Positions 62,035 to 64,000 of a DNA stretch of 64,000 bases are shown in pieces (positions within the stretch are counted from its first letter, which is position 1; each line of letters begins with the position of its first letter). Both the position numbers and the translations under genes were made by a program. Location of the stretch: contig JASEFK010000010.1 of assembly GCA_030019255.1 (NCBI GenBank), forward strand, positions 23,017 through 87,016. Direction: 5' to 3'. The notes below the pieces were generated by a model, which ran no database searches, had not been told where the DNA came from, and saw only the letters and a program-made list of their open reading frames with translations. This DNA comes from Actinomycetota bacterium (GTDB taxonomy: Bacteria > Actinomycetota > Geothermincolia > Geothermincolales > RBG-13-55-18).

Positions 62035-63129
62035 ATGTCCGAGGAGAAGGTGTGGAGCCGGGCCGCGAACAGGATGGTGGCCGCCGGGCAGGTCCCGCTG
62101 CCGGTCACCGAAACCCTCATCGAGCTGTTGCAGACCATCCTGGACGAGGAGGAAGCCAGGTTCATCCAGGTCTTCGATCGGCCCTCGCTGAACCTGGAGG
62201 AGATAAGGGAGCGCTGCGACCTGGGCGAGGAGTCCCTCCAGGCCATGCTGGACGGACTGCTGCACAAGGGGGCCCTCATGGTCACCCGCAGCCGGAGCTC
62301 GGGCGTGGACGTCTACCACCTCATGCCTCCCCTCCCCGGGCTCTTCGAGCTGACCATGGTGCGGGGAGGGACGGGAGAGAAGGAGAAGAAACTCGCGGTC
62401 CTCTTCGAGAAGCTCTTCGAGGAGCTGGCGGGACTCGTCCAGTCCAACTACGAGCCGGCCATGGAGGCGCTCAAGGCCGTCCCGCCCATCACCCGCGTGG
62501 TGCCCGTGGAATGCGAGGTGGATGTGAGGCAGGACACAGTCATGCCCTACGAGGACGCCATGAGGATCGTGGACAAGTTCGACACCTTCGCCGTCAGCTA
62601 CTGCTACTGCCGCCACCACAAGGACCTCCTCGGCAAGCCCTGCCGGGTGACCGACGAGAAGGTGAACTGCCTGACCTTCGGGAGGTCGGCCAGGTTCATG
62701 ATCGATTACGGGTTCGGGAAGGAGATCACGGCCGAGGAGGCCAAGCGGATACTCCGGGAATGCGAGGAAGCGGGGCTGGTGCACAAGTTCTTCCACGAGA
62801 AGAGCGATCCGCGCCGGGACGAGTTCGCCATCTGCAACTGCTGCAAGTGCTGCTGCGGGACCTTCGACCTTTACTACCGGGGGGCGGCGCCCATGGCGAC
62901 CTACGCCTCCCACCGGGCGGTGGTGGACGAGGACCTGTGCAACGGCTGCGAGGTATGCGTGGAGAAGTGCCCCATGGAGGCCATCGCCCTCGACGGGGAT
63001 GCGGCCCGGGTAGAGGGAGGGAAGTGCATCGGCTGCGGGGTGTGTGCCTATCACTGCCCGAGCGAGGCCATCACCCTGGAGCGCACCGGGATGCGCAGCG
63101 TCTTCGTCCCCCCGCCGCGTAGGGGTTAA
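62035..63129 (+). CDS. Winged-helix protein with 2[4Fe-4S] ferredoxin domain
   Basis: About 364 residues from the ATG at 62035 (GGGAGG five bases upstream). An N-terminal winged-helix-like region (about 40-90: LNLEEIRERCDLGEESLQAM) leads to a middle with cysteines (SYCYCRHH, GKPC, ICNCCKCCC). The C-terminal ferredoxin domain has two CxxCxxCxxxC motifs (CNGCEVCVEKCP, CIGCGVCAYHCP). It could be an electron-transfer or redox-sensing protein; the family is common in anaerobes. It is the last gene before the tRNA fragment. Confidence 0.85.
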   Translation: MSEEKVWSRAANRMVAAGQVPLPVTETLIELLQTILDEEEARFIQVFDRPSLNLEEIRERCDLGEESLQAMLDGLLHKGALMVTRSRSSGVDVYHLMPPLPGLFELTMVRGGTGEKEKKLAVLFEKLFEELAGLVQSNYEPAMEALKAVPPITRVVPVECEVDVRQDTVMPYEDAMRIVDKFDTFAVSYCYCRHHKDLLGKPCRVTDEKVNCLTFGRSARFMIDYGFGKEITAEEAKRILRECEEAGLVHKFFHEKSDPRRDEFAICNCCKCCCGTFDLYYRGAAPMATYASHRAVVDEDLCNGCEVCVEKCPMEAIALDGDAARVEGGKCIGCGVCAYHCPSEAITLERTGMRSVFVPPPRRG

Positions 63130-63140
63130 GGGAAAAGGAT

Positions 63141-63201
63141 TGGCGGAGAGGGTGGGATTCGAACCCACGGAGCCCCGCGAAGGGCTCAACGGTTTTCGAG
63201 A
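63141..63201 (-). tRNA. 3' half of a tRNA-Ser(CGA) gene; probable integration (att) scar
   Basis: On the minus strand the sequence from the anticodon loop onward is intact: TCTCGAAAACCG, a long variable arm (GAGCCCTTCGCGGGGCTC), the T-arm GTGGGTTCGAATCCCAC, acceptor CCTCTCC, discriminator G and CCA. Upstream of the anticodon loop the match ends: the 5' half (GGAGAGG, D-arm, anticodon 5' strand) is missing and the bases cannot pair with the anticodon 3' stem. This is the pattern left when an integrase recombines at the anticodon loop. The displaced half stays with the chromosome (left), and an element extends to the right. Confidence 0.75.
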
Positions 63202-63288
63202 GTCACGTAATCTCTAAACGCTATGGCGGTGCTCAGTCGGTCGCTGATGAATCGGCCGGCTAATCCTGAAGGGCGGTTTCCTAGCCCT

Positions 63289-63630
63289 TTAGTAACGTTC
63301 CTCTCTGAGTTTCTCTAACTGTGCCTTCAGTTCCTTTATGTCCTGGCTAGCCACCCTCCAGGTAAGCTTGAGGTCGACGCCAAAGTATTCGTGGACGATT
63401 ATGTCCCGCATTCCAGCCATCTCTTTCCAGGGTATATCGGGGTTCTTTTCCTTGAAGTCCTGCGGGAGTTTCTTCGCGGCTTCACCGATTATCTCGATCC
63501 TTCGAATAACCGCGTCCTGAAGTTGAATCGATGCCATGAAATCATCAAAGGTCTTGCCGCGAAGGTACTCCTCGACGAGTTCGATGCATCCCAGGATGTG
63601 GCCTATGAATACCTGAGGATCCTTTTTCAC
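63289..63630 (-). CDS. hepT: HepT-like HEPN toxin (DUF86)
   Basis: 113 residues with the HEPN RNase motif RDIIVHEYFGVD (Rx4-6H followed by Tyr), matching HepT. The four-helix fold includes IIGEAAKKLP. HepT acts as an RNase toxin, neutralised by AMPylation of the Tyr by MntA. It overlaps the mntA stop by 4 nt. Confidence 0.92.
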   Translation of the reverse strand: MKKDPQVFIGHILGCIELVEEYLRGKTFDDFMASIQLQDAVIRRIEIIGEAAKKLPQDFKEKNPDIPWKEMAGMRDIIVHEYFGVDLKLTWRVASQDIKELKAQLEKLREERY

Positions 63631-63920
63631 AGAATAACCTTCTGCTCGCTCAATATCCTGTCCTTGAGAAGAGGATGCAGAGATTCGTAGGTGAGCACAT
63701 CCACGCTCCTTCCCAGAACCTCCTCCAGCTCTATCTTCAGGGAAGCCAGGTCCAGCAGGCTCTTCTCTCCACTCAATTCGATGAGGATGTCAACGTCGCT
63801 CTTCTCATCGCTTTCTTCCCTTGCGATTGAGCCAAAAATCGAGGCCTTGATCACATCGTGTTTATGGAGTACGGGTAAAATCTTCGCCTTTATCTCTTCT
63901 AAGGTCATCCTCTTACCCAT
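63627..63920 (-). CDS. mntA: MntA-like nucleotidyltransferase antitoxin
   Basis: 97 residues of the minimal nucleotidyltransferase family, with GSIAREESDEKSDVDILIE (GSx10DxD) and the third carboxylate in SVDVLTYE. It AMPylates HepT. The pair forms a type VII toxin-antitoxin module. A second start (MTLEEI, 63908) is possible. Confidence 0.9.
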   Translation of the reverse strand: MGKRMTLEEIKAKILPVLHKHDVIKASIFGSIAREESDEKSDVDILIELSGEKSLLDLASLKIELEEVLGRSVDVLTYESLHPLLKDRILSEQKVIL

Positions 63921-64000
63921 CTCTTACTTCCCGATCAGTTTCGGCAGGTAGCGTCAAGGATTTTGTGTCAGCCACCTAGCCTTCCTCCTCCCATCCCAGG

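Noticed and set aside
61768..63189. 473-residue minus-strand ORF
   Set aside because: Antisense shadow of the nucleoside phosphorylase and ferredoxin genes; it even runs through the tRNA fragment.
63141..63300. Complete tRNA-Ser with an intron in the anticodon arm
   Set aside because: No GGAGAGG acceptor strand or D-arm is seen upstream within about 100 bp and no intron core is visible, so a truncated half-gene is the simpler reading.

Overview
The window is a high-GC bacterial chromosome segment with compact operons. Gene content includes a 2-hydroxyacyl-CoA dehydratase activase, a CooT/DUF3842 pair, an archaeal-type phosphoglycerate mutase, CoxD/CoxE-like genes, Big/TM2 membrane proteins, and a secreted metallophosphoesterase with AEGYTG-type repeats. 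Together these suggest an uncultured, probably anaerobic Actinomycetota lineage such as a Geothermincolia- or OPB41-like group. That placement is inference from gene content, not a computed taxonomy.

Layout. 1-2606: 3' truncated (by the window edge) secreted metallophosphoesterase. 2607-14400: an AT-richer accessory block. It holds a 32-repeat CRISPR array (3537-5857), its leader (5858-5939) and a complete type I-D operon on the minus strand: cas3', cas10d/csc3, csc2, csc1, cas6, cas1, cas2, cas4. The block lies between two degenerate direct copies of one segment: a ~100-bp hairpin element, a TM2-domain gene (intact at right, fragment at left) and its upstream DNA. 14.7-24.5 kb: TM2 protein, WYL regulator beside a decayed AbiEi/AbiEii-like toxin-antitoxin, acetoacetate decarboxylase-like protein, dehydratase activase, CooT, DUF3842, thioredoxin and thioredoxin reductase, then an ECF sigma factor with a DUF5667 membrane protein. 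24.8-30.2 kb: a secreted helical protein, CoxE/CoxD-like VWA and AAA proteins, an HD protein and a membrane protein, bounded by near-identical inverted 36-bp repeats. 30.6-40.6 kb: radical SAM protein, MscS channel, HtrA-like protease, orphan response regulator, a lipoprotein with a MacB-like ABC system, and a single-pass membrane protein.

41-57 kb: arginyl-tRNA synthetase, alpha/beta hydrolase, phosphoglycerate mutase, a PP-loop-like protein, the MoxR-DUF58-transglutaminase trio, a YhaM-like HD exonuclease, a C45-type Ntn hydrolase with a small upstream ORF, and a two-subunit thiamine-diphosphate dehydrogenase E1. 57-61 kb: a TetR-controlled ABC-2 exporter with a palindromic operator. 61-63 kb: a nucleoside phosphorylase and a winged-helix 4Fe-4S protein. 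At 63.2 kb a 3' half of a tRNA-Ser gene marks a probable integration boundary. A HepT/MntA toxin-antitoxin module lies just beyond it.

The most notable features are the type I-D CRISPR-Cas locus inside a decayed flanking duplication, the dispersed palindromic REP-like elements (14.56, 22.7-23.1, 25.5, 30.1 and 46.3 kb), and the tRNA-Ser half-gene.
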